Assembly (NCBI GenBank): GCA_963978545.1
Contig: OZ021727.1
Location: 13,767,243-13,831,242, forward strand
Source: Linyphia triangularis
Taxonomy: Eukaryota > Arthropoda > Arachnida > Araneae > Linyphiidae
DNA length: 64,000 bases
Reading direction: 5' to 3'
The notes beneath the pieces were generated by a model. The model was not told where the DNA came from, searched no databases, and was given only the letters and a program-made list of their open reading frames with translations. Below, one piece after another: positions 1-12,484 of this stretch. A program made the translations under genes and the position numbers. Each line of letters begins with the position of its first letter. Position 1 is the stretch's first letter.

Positions 1-320
1 GATTGAGCCAACTAATCTCTTAATCAAATTGCAAACTGAATAAAAAAATATTTCAAATTCTAACTAGAAACCTTAAATAAATGAAAATATAGTGGAAAAA
101 CTTATTTAGAAACCATTTACAAATTTTAATTTTGTTTTTGTCGCATCCGTGTATTGCAAGTTCCAAAAAAGTTTCGTCGATTTATGAATGTGTCTGATAT
201 AAGCCTTGATCAAGAAAAGCAAGTTTAAGCATGTATTGATACGACTGCTTGATGTCTCAAGTAAAAAAACATGACATATTTGCAGTTGAAGTTATGGCAA
301 TGGATGTTTATTCTTTATAG
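1..320. other. unannotated AT-rich DNA
   Basis: AT-rich sequence with short A/T runs. I see no coding potential, terminal repeats or tandem array in it. Confidence 0.5.
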
Positions 321-728
321 ATTAAGAAGTCCTAGTAAGGATCATTCCCTATACTCGCTATGTTACAATCTTCTAGCTCAGTTCATTTAGAAACTACTTT
401 TTTATAAAACCTTTAAATTTGGTGAGTAGGTACGAAAAAGATCACCTAAAGAAATGACATAAATTAAAATCTCGTATTATATTTGAAGTCCTTGAGTCAA
501 TGCATATGCAGTGGCTCCACCTGGTTTTGTGTCTTGCTATTTTAATTTTCATTTATAATAGATAGGCATTAAATGAAAACCACTTATGTCATTTCATTCA
601 GTGAAATTTTTCGTACCTACTCACCAAATTTCAAGGTTTTATAGAAAGTAGTTTCTAAATGCACTGAGCTAGAAGATGGTAACATAGCGAATATAGGGAT
701 CGATCCTTTCTAAGACTTCCTCCTAATT
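321..728. mobile_element. foldback MITE, copy 1
   Basis: Two arms of about 140-150 bases (321-475 and 585-728) are inverted copies of each other. For example, the left arm has CTTCTAGCTCAGTTCATTTA and the right arm has its near reverse complement. The interior is only about 110 bases. A second copy of the same arms lies at about 3870-5985, so this is a dispersed non-autonomous DNA element. I found no clear target-site duplication and cannot assign a superfamily. There is no coding capacity. Confidence 0.7.
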
Positions 729-3700
729 TTAAAAACATTTGTTGTTATATATGACGGGTACTATACTCATACTCAGCGTTACACTTATAAAAAAAATTAA
801 AATATTAAAATACATATAAAGAATTTTCTGTAAGTTTACAAAGGATGATGTCAATTTTGTTCAATTATTTGCTGTACTTCTAAATTTGTTCGTTGATATT
901 TATTAATAAACTTCGTTTCTCTTTCTTCATGTGTGCTCATTTGATGTGTTATAAGCTTTTTGAATTGTTGAATGCATAAAGTCTCATTTGAACTCAAATC
1001 ACATTCTTCCTTTTAATATAAATGGCGTGAAAATAATAATAACTATGCATTCCGGCCAACACAATACAGGATGTACGAAAATAATTTACTTTAAAAAAAA
1101 AATGTTCTAAATAGAGCACATTATTAATTGTCATTTAGATATTCCGCTCAAGTTCTTTCTGTAAAAAAATAAGAGAAACATGCATATTATTATCACAAAG
1201 AGCCAGTGATTTCAGGCATCTTAAAAAATTTGGTGTGGGATGAATTATGTATTGCTATTTATTATTATTAGTATAGTGATAGATGGGAAAGGGTATTTTT
1301 CTCTTACAAAATCCTTTTGATTGATTGATTAGGTTTAAGTGTTACAGTTTTCAATCAAACTTTTAGCTATGAATTAATTTCTTTTAATTCATTTGGTTTG
1401 GAGAGATTCAATTGTTTAGAATGTGGTTTGAATTTTGATCATACACAGCTTGGTGCAAACTTTTTACTGTTCAAGAATCACCCAAAAAAAGGGAAAAAAA
1501 TTCCAAAATCAATAAAAGTGTAATGAAAGGTTTGGTTTCTTCTGAGATAATATAAAACGTGAGTAGGGTAAATGCTTTTAAACGAATAAATTTAAAGAAC
1601 GTGTTTAATAAAATAACAGTTTCTGACAATTACACTATTTTAAAGTTTTTTTGTGTGCTCACAATGGACTTTGTAAACTGATGTAGGGGCGTTCACAAAA
1701 AACCAAAGGTGGAAAGTTCATACATATTTGTAATGCTTAACCAAATTTTAAAAAAATAACTTCGTATCATAATAATTCAATATAAAATCGATATCGTCAA
1801 GCGTTTAACCCCTTCAAATCACTTCAAAATAAAAAAAAGTATATGTGTGTAAAATTATTTTAAACTTTTTCGCCACATTTTAAATCATCTTACATAAAAA
1901 AAAAACTTGTGATATTTCATAATTGAGTTTGAAATAGTAGAAAAAATACATTTTAAAACTCTGACTTGAATTGTCAAAACAACATTGCAACACTGGAAAA
2001 AAACTTTTCTATATACCAAAAAAAAATGGAATGTAACTGCAAGTTTTGTTGTAAAATTACCCATCCATTTTTTTACCGGTTGAAAATTAAAAACTCAATT
2101 AAAGCTAAAAATCTTTATCCTCAAGAAAGAAATAAGTACTTATTTTCAATAGTAGATGGCAGCACCAAAAATGCCTTTTTTATATATATATATTTAAAAT
2201 AGCAGAAATACAATAATATAGTGCTGCAATCTAGTTTTAGTAATAGCAAAAAATAAATATGTCTTAATTTGTTTCACTTCCACTTTATCCAATTGCAATA
2301 TTTTTCGAATACAAATACAAATTTTAAGACCAACAACAGAATTAAGGCCCAACACGGTTGGTCGAGTAAATATATACACATATATAGAAATAGAACAATA
2401 TACAGTAGTTACAGGATCATACAATAGTTACAGGAATATGTATAATAATTAAGAAAGATATAGCAAGAATTATGGAAACTAAAAAACCAAACTTCAAGGG
2501 AAATAATTTTTTTTTTATTATTTTTATTTTAAAATTTACTTCCTAAGATTTTTTTAACCAGGTTTGGATACAATACATCTAATGAAGAACATCGAGAAAA
2601 AAAAATGTATTGTATAATTTTTTTTCTCGTTGAATTCAACGTTTGATCTTGTTTTAATTACATAATAAAATGATATGCATATTATTACACAAATCACAAA
2701 TTTCAAACCCAAATTTTAAAGCAGTAATATTATTTATCTATCAGTCAAGCAAGAACATATGATAACTCCTAATAATTTCCCAAATTATTGTTGACACTCT
2801 TTCGAGTTGACAAAGTTGTTCTAACCTGAATAAATAAGATATGTTTAGAAATGAATGCATTAATTTACGTCCAATTTTTAATAAATTTTGAAACGTAATT
2901 TGCCACATATTCTGCTTTTAGAAATGTTTTAATTATTTAAAGTTGCAAACACAATAACACGGTGAAAGCAGAATCAACGCAATGTTAATGATTAGGAAGA
3001 TAATCGATTCGATTCTGATCTCAAATCTATTACAGCTCCGATTCTGTTGTCAGTGAAGAAGAATTATATACAGAAAATATGTATAATAATATTGTTATTT
3101 TCGATATCACTGCTTCGGCAAAAAAAAAAAAAAAAAAAAAAATGAAGGGTACTGCAAGTTTGATAATAAAGTTGATACATCACTTCGATTACGAGATATC
3201 TAGAAACTTCTCGATCGAGATGGATTGGATATTTAACCGTTTAAAAAGAGACCGAATCATCATTTTCCACCTCATATCGATGCCAGTTTTCTAGATGCTC
3301 GCAAGCCTTCCCTTCCTAAATCCTTATCACATTTCAGGATGTAGATACGCGGTTATTTGCGTCCTAATACATTATCACAATGTTCTTTTTTTTTTTTCAC
3401 AATATATGCTTCTCTCAATTCCACTTGAACTTCTCTGTGCTGCGGATCCAAAGCAAATATCTTTATCTGGACTTGCTTTGTCGAACCACCCGCTCCTATC
3501 AGAATTGTGAGATAAACGGACTTCGTTTTTTATAAGCATTTGACGGCACATGAAACTTAAGTTTTATCGCACGTGTATGATAGAGATAAGAATAAGTGCG
3601 CGATCTTATCGGAGCTGATCGGATAAATTTGTGGCTATAATTAGAAAATCCAGAAAGAGACCGTAATATGTTGCATGGTAGTTTTATGATTTATAGAATA

Positions 3701-3870
3701 ATAAGATTGTTATTTTATGACTGATATTTCGTTTGACTGTAAGATAGTTTGATAGAGATAAAATTTTATCAAAGTTTAATTAAAAAGTTTAAGAAAACAA
3801 AGCATTTTAATTAAAAACTTGGCTCAATTAGTTGACTTCAGAAATGCCCCTTTTACGAGGAACTCTTTTA
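729..3870. other. unannotated AT-rich intergenic DNA
   Basis: Very AT-rich sequence with many short A or T runs, including a 23-base A run at 3120-3142. Open frames here are short and low-complexity with no recognisable domain. I see no gene or terminal-repeat element. Confidence 0.5.
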
Positions 3871-3888
3871 ATAAAGAACATTCCTTAT

Positions 3889-4848
3889 TAGAGGTCGGTG
3901 ATATATCGATACGACGATATTTTAATCGATATTTTTTTTAAATATCGATATTTTTTTAATATCGATAGAAGTCAACGATATATCGATATTTTCAAACTGT
4001 GAAGCACGCCTGCGAGCGTCCTCTATCGTCCTTTTTAAGAAGTAAGCTGATATAACCTCTCATTCTACGCTGAGAGCTGCAACGATACGAACCTCTAAAA
4101 TAAAAGCTCTATCCTAGTCACACGGACTAAATTTTTTATTCTACGAAATCTTTTATGATGTTAAGTCAATACATCCCTACGATAGGAGGCGCCAAATAGG
4201 ACAAGCCTACGTGCCAGCTTCCTTACACAAACATTTTTAGTTTTTTAATGACCGTTTTGTAGTTCAATATGTTTTTTCGATTTTCTTTATTCCTTTTTCA
4301 AAAATTTCAAAACTGAAGTTTGGGCATAGGCAGTTAAAATGACACCAATATTCAATATTTTGCCATACACTTCACAATCATGGGCGCCAACAGGAGGGTA
4401 CAAGGGGGTACACGTCCCTGGCTTTTGAAAATTAAAATAAAATTGGAAAAAACGTGAATATATATATATATATATAATTTTTCAATTATTTACATTGTAA
4501 AAATATTGTGCTAAGTATTCGGCGTTGCCATTAAAAGCTATTGAAAATTATCTAAGTTTTTCTTAAAATTACTACACCAATTAAATGAAAATATAACTTT
4601 TTCTTTTGTAATAAATCCATTTGAGTTGGAAAAGTAGCCACCTTACAGAAAGCAATCATGAAAAGTAGAAATTTGCCCCGAAAAACTTCGTTACTGACAA
4701 AATTGAAAATCAAATTAAAAAAAAATCATGTATCGAAATATCGATATTTTATCGATATTTTTTTCTATGCAACGATATAGTATCGATATTTTTTTCTATG
4801 CAACGATATAGTATCGATATTTATTTTGATCGATATTTCCAACCTCTA
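3889..4848. mobile_element. hAT-like element with ATCGATAT-rich subterminal arrays
   Basis: The ends are inverted repeats, TAGAGGTCGG on the left and CCAACCTCTA on the right. Eight-base flanks TTCCTTAT and TTCTCTAA are diverged duplicates, and both resemble TTCCCTAT at the equivalent place in foldback copy 1. Both subterminal regions (3900-3995 and 4730-4840) are packed with ATCGATAT motifs. No transposase frame is visible. hAT is inferred from the 8-bp duplication. Confidence 0.55.
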
Positions 4849-4954
4849 TTCTCTAATACTCTCTGTACTACAATCTTCTAGCCCAGTTCATTTAGAAACT
4901 ACTTCGTATAAAACACTGGAAAATGTTATAGAATGTTAGGTACGAATTAGGCAC

Positions 4955-5711
4955 TTAACCCTTTCACTCCCAGTGATGCCAATTGGAATCACAACATTTA
5001 TGATTTTTTTCTCCTCACCTAATACTCCCAGTGAATTCGAATCAACGTTTTTACAATCATCAAACTATTCCCTGCCCAAATATATTTTTCTTTTTCACCA
5101 ATATATGACTGCACGGGTTCTGTTGATGAATGAAATTAGACTTTTTTATGTTTTCTCAATTCCGAAAAAGATGCCGAAATTAATTTCATTTTTTAAGTAA
5201 TTTAAATTAAATAAATCTTTTAAATATGTTCGTATTATTTTCTTTAATATTTAAAAATTGTATATTAACGATTTTTAACGAATAAATATTTTAAAATTTT
5301 AACATTTGCAACGATTGAAAAGTGATGATTCCATTTGGCATCAGTGGGAGTTAAGTACAACTCAACACCTTTTCCCGGCTATATTATTTATTTTAGATTC
5401 GAACTGTTATTACCACGTTATTGCTATTTTTTTCTAGCAGTATTCACTAACTACGTTAAGATATATTTACGACTAAATAGAAGATTTCAAATTTTATTTG
5501 ATTTATTTACAAATGCCGAAGCGAAATAGCTTTAGACTTGTCCTATACCTAATGCCCAATGATGCCATTTGGAATCATTTTTAATTTTAATTAAAAAATT
5601 AAACAAAAAAAAATTGCTTTCAACCGTGTTATTCTGGATACCAAATGAGTATATTTTATAAATTTCAGATTTTTAAAATGAAAAATAAATAATTGGGACT
5701 GAAAGGGTTAA
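4955..5711. mobile_element. TTAA-flanked piggyBac-like MITE (large form)
   Basis: Bounded by TTAA on both sides, with ends TTAACCCTTTCACTCCC and the reverse complement of TTAACCCTTTCAGTCCC (one mismatch in 17). TTAA duplication plus CCC ends is the piggyBac signature. The interior repeats the motif GATGCCAnTTGGAATCA three times (about 4976, 5325 inverted, 5560), so it is itself rearranged or composite. It is non-coding and was inserted into a foldback element. Confidence 0.65.
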
Positions 5712-5987
5712 TGAAATGACGCAAATTAAAAACTCGAAAATAGAGCATAAATGAAAATGAAAAAAGCGAAAGAAGATGGAACCACTGCATAGGCATTGAA
5801 CTAAGGATTTCAAACATAAAATAAGATATATTTTGCGTTATTTTTTGAGTTTTTAATATATGTCATTTCATTAAGTGATCATTTTCGTACCTGATCACCA
5901 AATGTCAATGTTTTATACCACAAATCAGTTTCTAAACAAACTGGATTAGAAGATTGCAACATAATTAGTATAGGGAATGATACTGAC

Positions 5988-6185
5988 TCTTTCACCGTGC
6001 ACATAGGCAATTCATCCATTTTGGCATCGTGACGGCATAGTGCTCGCCAAAACCATTTGTTCTCTACTGGGTTGCTGGACTGAGCTTCCCAGCGTGCCTT
6101 CACGCCGCCAAGATGGATGAATTGATTGAGTGCACGGTGAAGATCTACCGTCTAAGTGATGTTAAGTTAAGGTGGAGTTTTTTAC
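5988..6185. mobile_element. Tc1/mariner-like MITE, copy 1 (ends eroded)
   Basis: Inverted repeat containing TTCACCGTGCAC / GTGCACGGTGAA and CATCCATTTTGG / CCAAGATGGATG, related to the elements at 8775-9020 and 54673-54920. The outer TA-ended termini seen in those copies are missing on the left and altered on the right. Non-autonomous. Confidence 0.65.
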
Positions 6186-6239
6186 AACAGTTCCTCTTAA
6201 ATCCTTTGTATTATAATCCTTTTACATCCTCAATAAATA

Positions 6240-6335
6240 TGTGGCGAGCAAATCTTCGTGGCCCACTTGTTGTCATCAAATTCAACTGAAACTTGACAGA
6301 TAGATCAGTTGTCAATGAATGCATTCAATAAAATT
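6240..6335. repeat. dispersed repeat family D, arm fragment
   Basis: Carries the family D motif (CCCACTTG..GTCATC..., then GAAACTTG.CAGATAGA). Other copies are at about 7735, 9570, 45712, 51035 and 57770. Class unknown. Confidence 0.5.
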
Positions 6336-6354
6336 TGGAGGGGGGATATCCTTA

Positions 6355-7552
6355 AAGGGATCCGGACAACTCATCCCCCGGACAACTCGACCCCGGTCAT
6401 CTCGACCCCGGACAAGTCACCACCAAAGAAGGGGGGGGGGGGACGTTAGGGAGGTGCATAGTTGAATAGTGGAACTTGCGTACATATTTAAGAAGGCATA
6501 ACCACAACATAGTAGATGCCTTGCCCAGACTCCCCACCACCACTGTAATACCTTTAAATAACTGTAATAAAATATTTCGTTAATATTTAAATAACACCAA
6601 TAATGTTCAGCCGGGAGGAGGGGTTAAAAGATAACTTCAATGTTGTGCCTTCTTGAATACGTAGATAGATAGTAAATAGACTGTAATAAAATATTTCGTT
6701 AATATTTAAATAACACCAATAATGTTCAGCCGGGAGGAGGGGTTAAAAGATAACTTCAATGTTGTGCCTTCTTGAATACGTAGATAGATAGTAAATAGAC
6801 TGTAATAAAATATTTCGTTAATATTTAAATAACACCAATAATGTTCAGCCGGGAGGAGGGGTTAAAAGATAACTTCAATGTTGTGCCTTCTTGAATACGT
6901 AGATAGATAGTAAATAGACTGTAATAAAATATTTCGTTAATATTTAAATAACACCAATAATGTTCAGCCGGGAGGAGGGGTTAAAAGATAACTTCAATGT
7001 TGTGCCTTCTTGAATACGTAGATAGATAGTAAATAGACTGTAATAAAATATTTCGTTAATATTTAAATAACACCAATAATGTTCAGCCGGGAGGAGGGGT
7101 TAAAAGATAACTTCAATGTTGTGCCTTCTTGAATACGTAGATAGATAGTAAATAGACTGTAATAAAATATTTCGTTAATATTTAAATAACACCAATAATG
7201 TTCAGCCGGGAGGAGGGGTTAAAAGATAACTTCAATGTTGTGCCTTCTTGAATACGTAGATAGATAGTAAATAGACTGTAATAAAATATTTCGTTAATAT
7301 TTAAATAACACCAATAATGTTCAGCCGGGAGGAGGGGTTAAAAGATAACTTCAATGTTGTGCCTTCTTGAATACGTACTCAAGTCCCACCATTCAACTTC
7401 GACAGTTCCTCGTAAGAAAATCGTTTTCCCCACACAACACCCTCGATCCGCTCTTTCTTGGTGGTGACTTGTCCGGTGGTGAGATGTCCGGGGTCGAGTT
7501 GTCCGATGGCGACTTGTCCGAGGGATAAGATGTCCGGCATCCGTTTTTAAAA
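6355..7552. mobile_element. foldback (FB-like) element enclosing a 119-bp tandem array
   Basis: Inverted arms (about 6355-6510 and 7360-7552) consist at their outer ends of degenerate 15-17 bp tandem units built on CCGGACAACTCGACCC and its reverse complement. The inner arm parts also match (GTTGAATAGTGGAACTTG against its complement near 7390). Between the arms lies the 119-bp satellite. Arms made of short tandem repeats around a non-coding core recall Drosophila FB elements; that link is an analogy. Confidence 0.6.
6561..7377 (+). repeat. 119-bp tandem repeat, about 6.9 identical units
   Basis: Units start at 6561, 6680, 6799, 6918, 7037, 7156 and 7275. The last is partial. Every unit reads the same by eye, beginning ACTGTAATAAAATATTTCG and containing GTTCAGCCGGGAGGAGGGG. 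Perfect identity points to very recent expansion or homogenisation, or to an assembly effect. The unit's end (GTGCCTTCTTGAATACG) is also part of the flanking inverted arm, so the array arose by reiterating the element's core. Confidence 0.95.
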
Positions 7553-7734
7553 GGCCATTTATACATACGTTTACACTACCATACCTCAAATCCAGATAGG
7601 AAGACATATTCAAAAATATACAATTTGGTGATGTTTAATGACTGAAACTTTACGCTATTAAAGTTGACGGCATATGATAAAAAAAAAGTTCCATTTTGAT
7701 GTTTTTAAATCCTTTGCATTAACATCGATTTAAT

Positions 7735-7980
7735 TTGCGGCGGGTAAACTCTTCGGAGATCTAATTAACCCACTTGCCATCATCCGATCGATTTGAAACT
7801 TAGCAGATAAACTCGTTATCGATGGCAATGAATTCTATCAAGCTATGCAAACCCCAAATTATTCGATGGCACAGAATCAATGGCTTTCTTAGTAGGGGTC
7901 AAACACTATGAAAATTCGATCTGAACACAAAATCGCTTACATAAGTTGAAATGGCTCCTGAAGGTTAACAATGCATAGAA
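7735..7980 (+). repeat. dispersed repeat family D, left-type copy
   Basis: Starts GCGGCGGGTAAACTCTTCGG, then has CCCACTTGCCATCATCC, GAAACTTAGCAGATA and ATTCTATCAAG, followed by the interior motif CAAACACTATGAAAATTCGA. Same layout as 45712 and 51120. Non-coding, class unknown. Confidence 0.5.
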
Positions 7981-8606
7981 AGGATTTATTGTATAAACTT
8001 TTTTTTTTTATGCATTAATTTTAAAACTTTTCTTGATATGTAAACAAAGATATTTGTTGAAGGTATAAAGCCTTCATATTAATTTTGTTTTGCATTTACA
8101 GAATCCTATTTTCAACCGAAAGAAATGTAATATAATCTATGTTTTCCATCACCAAGATGTAAGCAAACCGTTCATTTTGAAAAAAATATATATATTTTTA
8201 AAAAGCGACCGAATCCAGTTTTATTAACTAGATAAAACCTTCTCTCCAACTTTTTTTTCTTTTTTTTTTCTTTTTCTTTTTAATACTATTTTCTTCCCAC
8301 TGCTGTTGTAGGGGCAAAATCTTGAATTAATCTTCTTATTTGATTTATTGACAAGAAAATATAGCCACTTAACCCAACAACATTCTCACTCGCAACTAAT
8401 TTGATTACGAAGTTGGCGGCGAGTGGGTTCCGAAAAGAAATTACAACGAAGGCAAGTATTGCCAACAAAATAACCAAATAATCATAATAAATAAAAAAGA
8501 AACTGCTCCCCTCCCCCTCTTTTTCCCCCTTTTATTTTTTATCCCTCTTCACAGGAAATTTTCTCCGCTCCGTTACTGTTGCATAACTTTCATTCCACAT
8601 TCATTG

Positions 8607-8608
<2 letters not shown>

Positions 8609-8637
<29 letters not shown>
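8609..8637 (+). repeat. poly(T) run
   Basis: 29 consecutive T residues. A comparable run of 39 A lies at 57629-57667. These are homopolymers with no coding meaning and could be retroposon tails. Confidence 0.9.
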
Positions 8638-8641
<4 letters not shown>

Positions 8642-8774
8642 CAAAACCTGAATACTCAAAAGCACGAACAGATTTGTTTTACACACACACACAATTAAAC
8701 TTTTAAAAAGAGAAAACGAAAAGCACTCACATTTTAAATTAAAAAATATTACTGACTTTTGATTAAAATATTGT

Positions 8775-9020
8775 TATACTAAACTTCAACTTAACTAGAC
8801 ATCACTTAGACGGTAGATCGTCACAGTGCTCATAGGTATTTAATCCATTTTGGCGGCGTGAAAGCATAATGTTCGCCAAACCACAACCCTGTAGAGAACA
8901 AAAGGCGATAAGGTTTTGGCGAGAATCATGTCTTCACTCCGCCAAAATAGATTAAATACCTATGAGCACTGTGGAGATCTATCGTCTAAGTGATGTCTAG
9001 TTAAGTTGAAGTTTAGTATA
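8775..9020. mobile_element. Tc1/mariner-like MITE, copy 2 (intact ends)
   Basis: Long inverted repeat of about 90-base arms starting TATACTAAACTTCAACTTAA and ending with its complement. The arms include GACGGTAGATC and CATTTTGGCGG. TA at each outer edge suggests a TA target duplication, the Tc1/mariner habit. About 246 bp, no open frame. Confidence 0.75.
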
Positions 9021-9564
9021 GTTATAAGGTATCTATTTTTTTTATTTTTTTTTATTTTTTTTTTTATTATCAAGTAATGAAAATAATCAATTGTTATTTT
9101 CTTCCTAGGTTGCGATAACCCTCAATTGTCAAATTTGAAAAATATTTTTTAATTGTATATCTTATCATATGTGATTATAACTGATAAGTTTTAGCATTAT
9201 CTTCCAGTAAAAATTACCTAAAGATTAGATATTTAGTATTCCTATTATATTTTCCCTGACTTATTAGATAAGTAGTTTGTATATTATTAATTTATCTATT
9301 AAATCCAAATTTTTTTTAAATGGTCTTTTCAAGATTCAGGTTTAAAAACAGCTTTCAAACAACAGCGTCTCCTGTTAAAGGAAACTTAATTTTTTTTTTT
9401 TTTTTAAATTTAAATCTTTCAACTATTTGCAAACTAGTTGCATGTCTCCGCGAGAAACTCGTAATTATGTAAAAGTCCCAGCTTTTGACGCTTTACGGAG
9501 CTGGTTGCTATGTCCCAAACGGATAGTAGTAGCGTGCGTAAAAGCGACCTTTAAGTGACGGTCT
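9021..9564. other. unannotated AT-rich DNA
   Basis: T-rich runs and unique-looking sequence. I see no gene or bounded repeat. Confidence 0.4.
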
Positions 9565-9672
9565 CCAAAACTTGATAGAATGCATTGTCATCGAGAACGA
9601 ATCTATCTGCCAAGTTTCGATCTGATTTTGACGGCAAGTGGGTTAAATAGCTCTCCGCAGATTTGCCCACCA
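9565..9672 (-). repeat. dispersed repeat family D, inverted copy
   Basis: Reads CTTGATAGAATGCATTGTCA, then CTATCTGCCAAGTTTCGATC and GGCAAGTGGGTTAAATAGC, the reverse complement of the 7735-type arm. Related interior sequence (CAAACACTATAAAAACTCGA) follows at 10549-10625. Confidence 0.5.
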
Positions 9673-9924
9673 CACACAAAATTGAAAGTAATATATTGTT
9701 GCGTGGACGGGTTTGAAAGATTTGAAGCCAAAGCAGATCAAAACTTGCAGAAATTTATTCCAATATAACTCTTCACAGATTCCTTTACAACTCCAGAACT
9801 TCTAATTCTAGTAGACACAATACAGCTCTTTTCACAACAATAGAGCACAAAACAGCAGTTAAGAACTTGACAACACAACTGCTAAATCGCCGTAAAAAAC
9901 AATGCAATACAGTTCGCTTTCGGA

Positions 9925-10080
9925 AATCTCTTAATGCTCACTGAGACTCAGTATCTCAACTCAGTAATTCCAGTCAGCTAACGGACTCAACTCAGTCAAC
10001 TAATTCAGTGACTCAAAATCAGTCAACTAACTACAGTCAATTAACTGACTAACCTCAAAATCACGGACTCAACTCACGGC
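9925..10080 (+). repeat. degenerate CTCAGTCAACTAA short-repeat tract
   Basis: About 150 bases are built from loose reiterations of CTCAGTCAACTAA and ACTCAACTCAGT. No fixed period is kept, so it is an old, decayed simple repeat. Confidence 0.6.
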
Positions 10081-10179
10081 CGGCCTTATCTAGGGAGGCG
10101 AACATTCTTGAAATTTCTAGAGGTAGATAATTGGAGAACTTTCCAGATCATAGTCGAAAAGTCCTATACATGTACATGG

Positions 10180-10280
10180 GGACCGAAAATGTCGCCAAGT
10201 TTGACGACATTTTGTGATTTCTCGCCAAATTTGACGATAAAAATTAGTCGCCAAAACCGTCGCCAATTTGGCGAGATTGC
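10180..10280. repeat. TCGCCAAATTTGACGA-type repeat cluster
   Basis: Five loose copies of TCGCCAA(A/G)TTTGACGA, some inverted (TTTGGCGAG). Similar motifs occur at 15302-15360 and 17129-17150. Function unknown. Confidence 0.4.
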
Positions 10281-10629
10281 CATTACCATAATGTTAAATG
10301 CCCTGCTCCTTGTAAAACTCGCTTCCCAGCGTTATCTCTGTAAAACTAGTTATCAAGCGTTAAGACCCATATTGCCGGGAAGCCAATTTAAGACGAACTA
10401 TTGCACTACCTTATGCGAAATCTACATAAATTTTACTATTTACAAAATTACACTAGGAAATATTTACAAATATACAAAAATTCGTAACAATATTAAGAAT
10501 TTAAAAAAAAAGTATTGACTGATACGGAATGGATGTTTTTTCGCAGCAATCAAACACTATAAAAACTCGATCTGAGATCAAAATAAGTTACAATTACACA
10601 TAAGAGTTGACAGTGCATCTGCATGGTTT

Positions 10630-11157
10630 ATAGTTAATACTCAGTTTCTTAGGGTTAGTTTTAAAGTCTTTCATACATTCAGAATATGGCACTACTTTGT
10701 TTGAGAGAAAAAAATATATAGAATCGTAGAAAAACAATGTGTTTTTATCATTATTTGGAAGTTTCAGCACTTAACTTGTCATGCCTTGCCACTGCTTCTT
10801 CTATATAAAAAAAATCCCCGATCTTTTTTTAATAAATAATTTTAAGATTCTTTCTCAAAATGAATTAATGGGCATTAGAGAAAACCTGTCATTGTGAAAG
10901 TAATGAAGTAATGTGCTTCTAAAGTAAAAATATAATGCAGGTATAAAAAAATTTAAATTGAATAATTTAAAATTATACTTGAGGGAGGAAGGAGAGAAAT
11001 TGCTAAGAGACTTGACAAAAATGCTATAACCTTTTTCTTCATATATATACATTTCACAGTAACATGCATTTCGAGCGAATTTATATTGCAATTCTACTTC
11101 ACAAAATAGGAGAGGTAATAATACCCAAATAGGGGAATACTGATCACTGCATTTGTT
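10630..11157. other. unannotated AT-rich DNA
   Basis: No coding signal or bounded repeat seen. Confidence 0.4.
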
Positions 11158-11475
11158 ATGTACTCAAAGGAAGAGAACTCTACGTTAAAGACGTTCATTT
11201 TTCAACTTTTTTAAATAAATGTTACAGGAATGTCAATGGTGGGATGTAAAGAATTCCTTAAAAGGTTTTTTATCACAGCGATTTTAATCGAAATCGTTAA
11301 AGCCGTTTTTTAACGCAGTTGCTAAAAAATTGCTGTAAACGTGCGTCATTTTGACGAAAACCTTAATGACAAGTCCCATGGCAACCACTAATCCGTACAC
11401 AAAAGTTGAACATCACAGGTCAATCCGTTTGGAAGTAGATCATGCTGACCACACACAATTTCTGGACAATTTTTA
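11158..11475 (-). mobile_element. dispersed family C, partial copy
   Basis: Minus-strand match to the central part of family C. Shared landmarks include AGAGAACTCTACGTTAAAG, the ATTTTGACGAAAACCTTAAT segment and GCTGACCACA. Both termini are missing. See the fuller copy at 60571-61305. Confidence 0.6.
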
Positions 11476-11993
11476 TATCACTGTGAAAAAAATCAGGCCT
11501 GAAGCAACTGATTCTCTCACCTTGGATCACTTTTTTTTTTCTCTTTTTTTTTTCAAACATCTTACATTATCGTCCCTTTTACCAGTTCTTCGAACCAATC
11601 AAGTCCATTGGTGGCAACGGCAATGATCAAAGAGCTCCTTTTCATTAGGACCGCACATGTCCTTATCCAAGAGAAGTTGGACCTCATCCCATTGTAGCTC
11701 GAAGAGTTATTTTGCCACATTTTTTTTCACTCCCCTCGCCCTAAACTCTCACTGGTGTTTTTTACCCTAGGGTAGAAGCGGTTTCCCTGTGAAATTACAG
11801 AAGACGTCTCGACAAAAATTAGCCTCGGAACGACACAAAAGGATGTATGCGCTTGTTATCTGATGCCTTAATTACCCCACCGGGAGTTTAAGGAAAAATA
11901 ACGCCCCTAACAATTAGTTGTTTAGGGTTGTTTTTTCGGGGAGTTTGGTTGCTATTTTTTATGCTTCAGCACCTAGCAGCGGCGAAACCAATA

Positions 11994-12478
<485 letters not shown>

Positions 12479-12484
12479 CTATGA

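Larger units (their letters stand above)
3870..5985. mobile_element. foldback MITE, copy 2 (interrupted by two insertions)
   Basis: Same family as the element at 321-728. Left-arm sequence resumes at 4857-4950 (CTTCTAGCCCAGTTCATTTA) and the right arm lies at 5870-5985. The family's central segment, around 5740-5860, is inverted relative to copy 1. Two younger elements interrupt it: a hAT-like element (3889-4848) and a TTAA-flanked MITE (4955-5711). The left boundary is approximate. Confidence 0.55.

Noticed and set aside
6561..7377. CRISPR-like array
   Set aside because: Direct tandem units of 119 bases with no spacers, in an animal genome.
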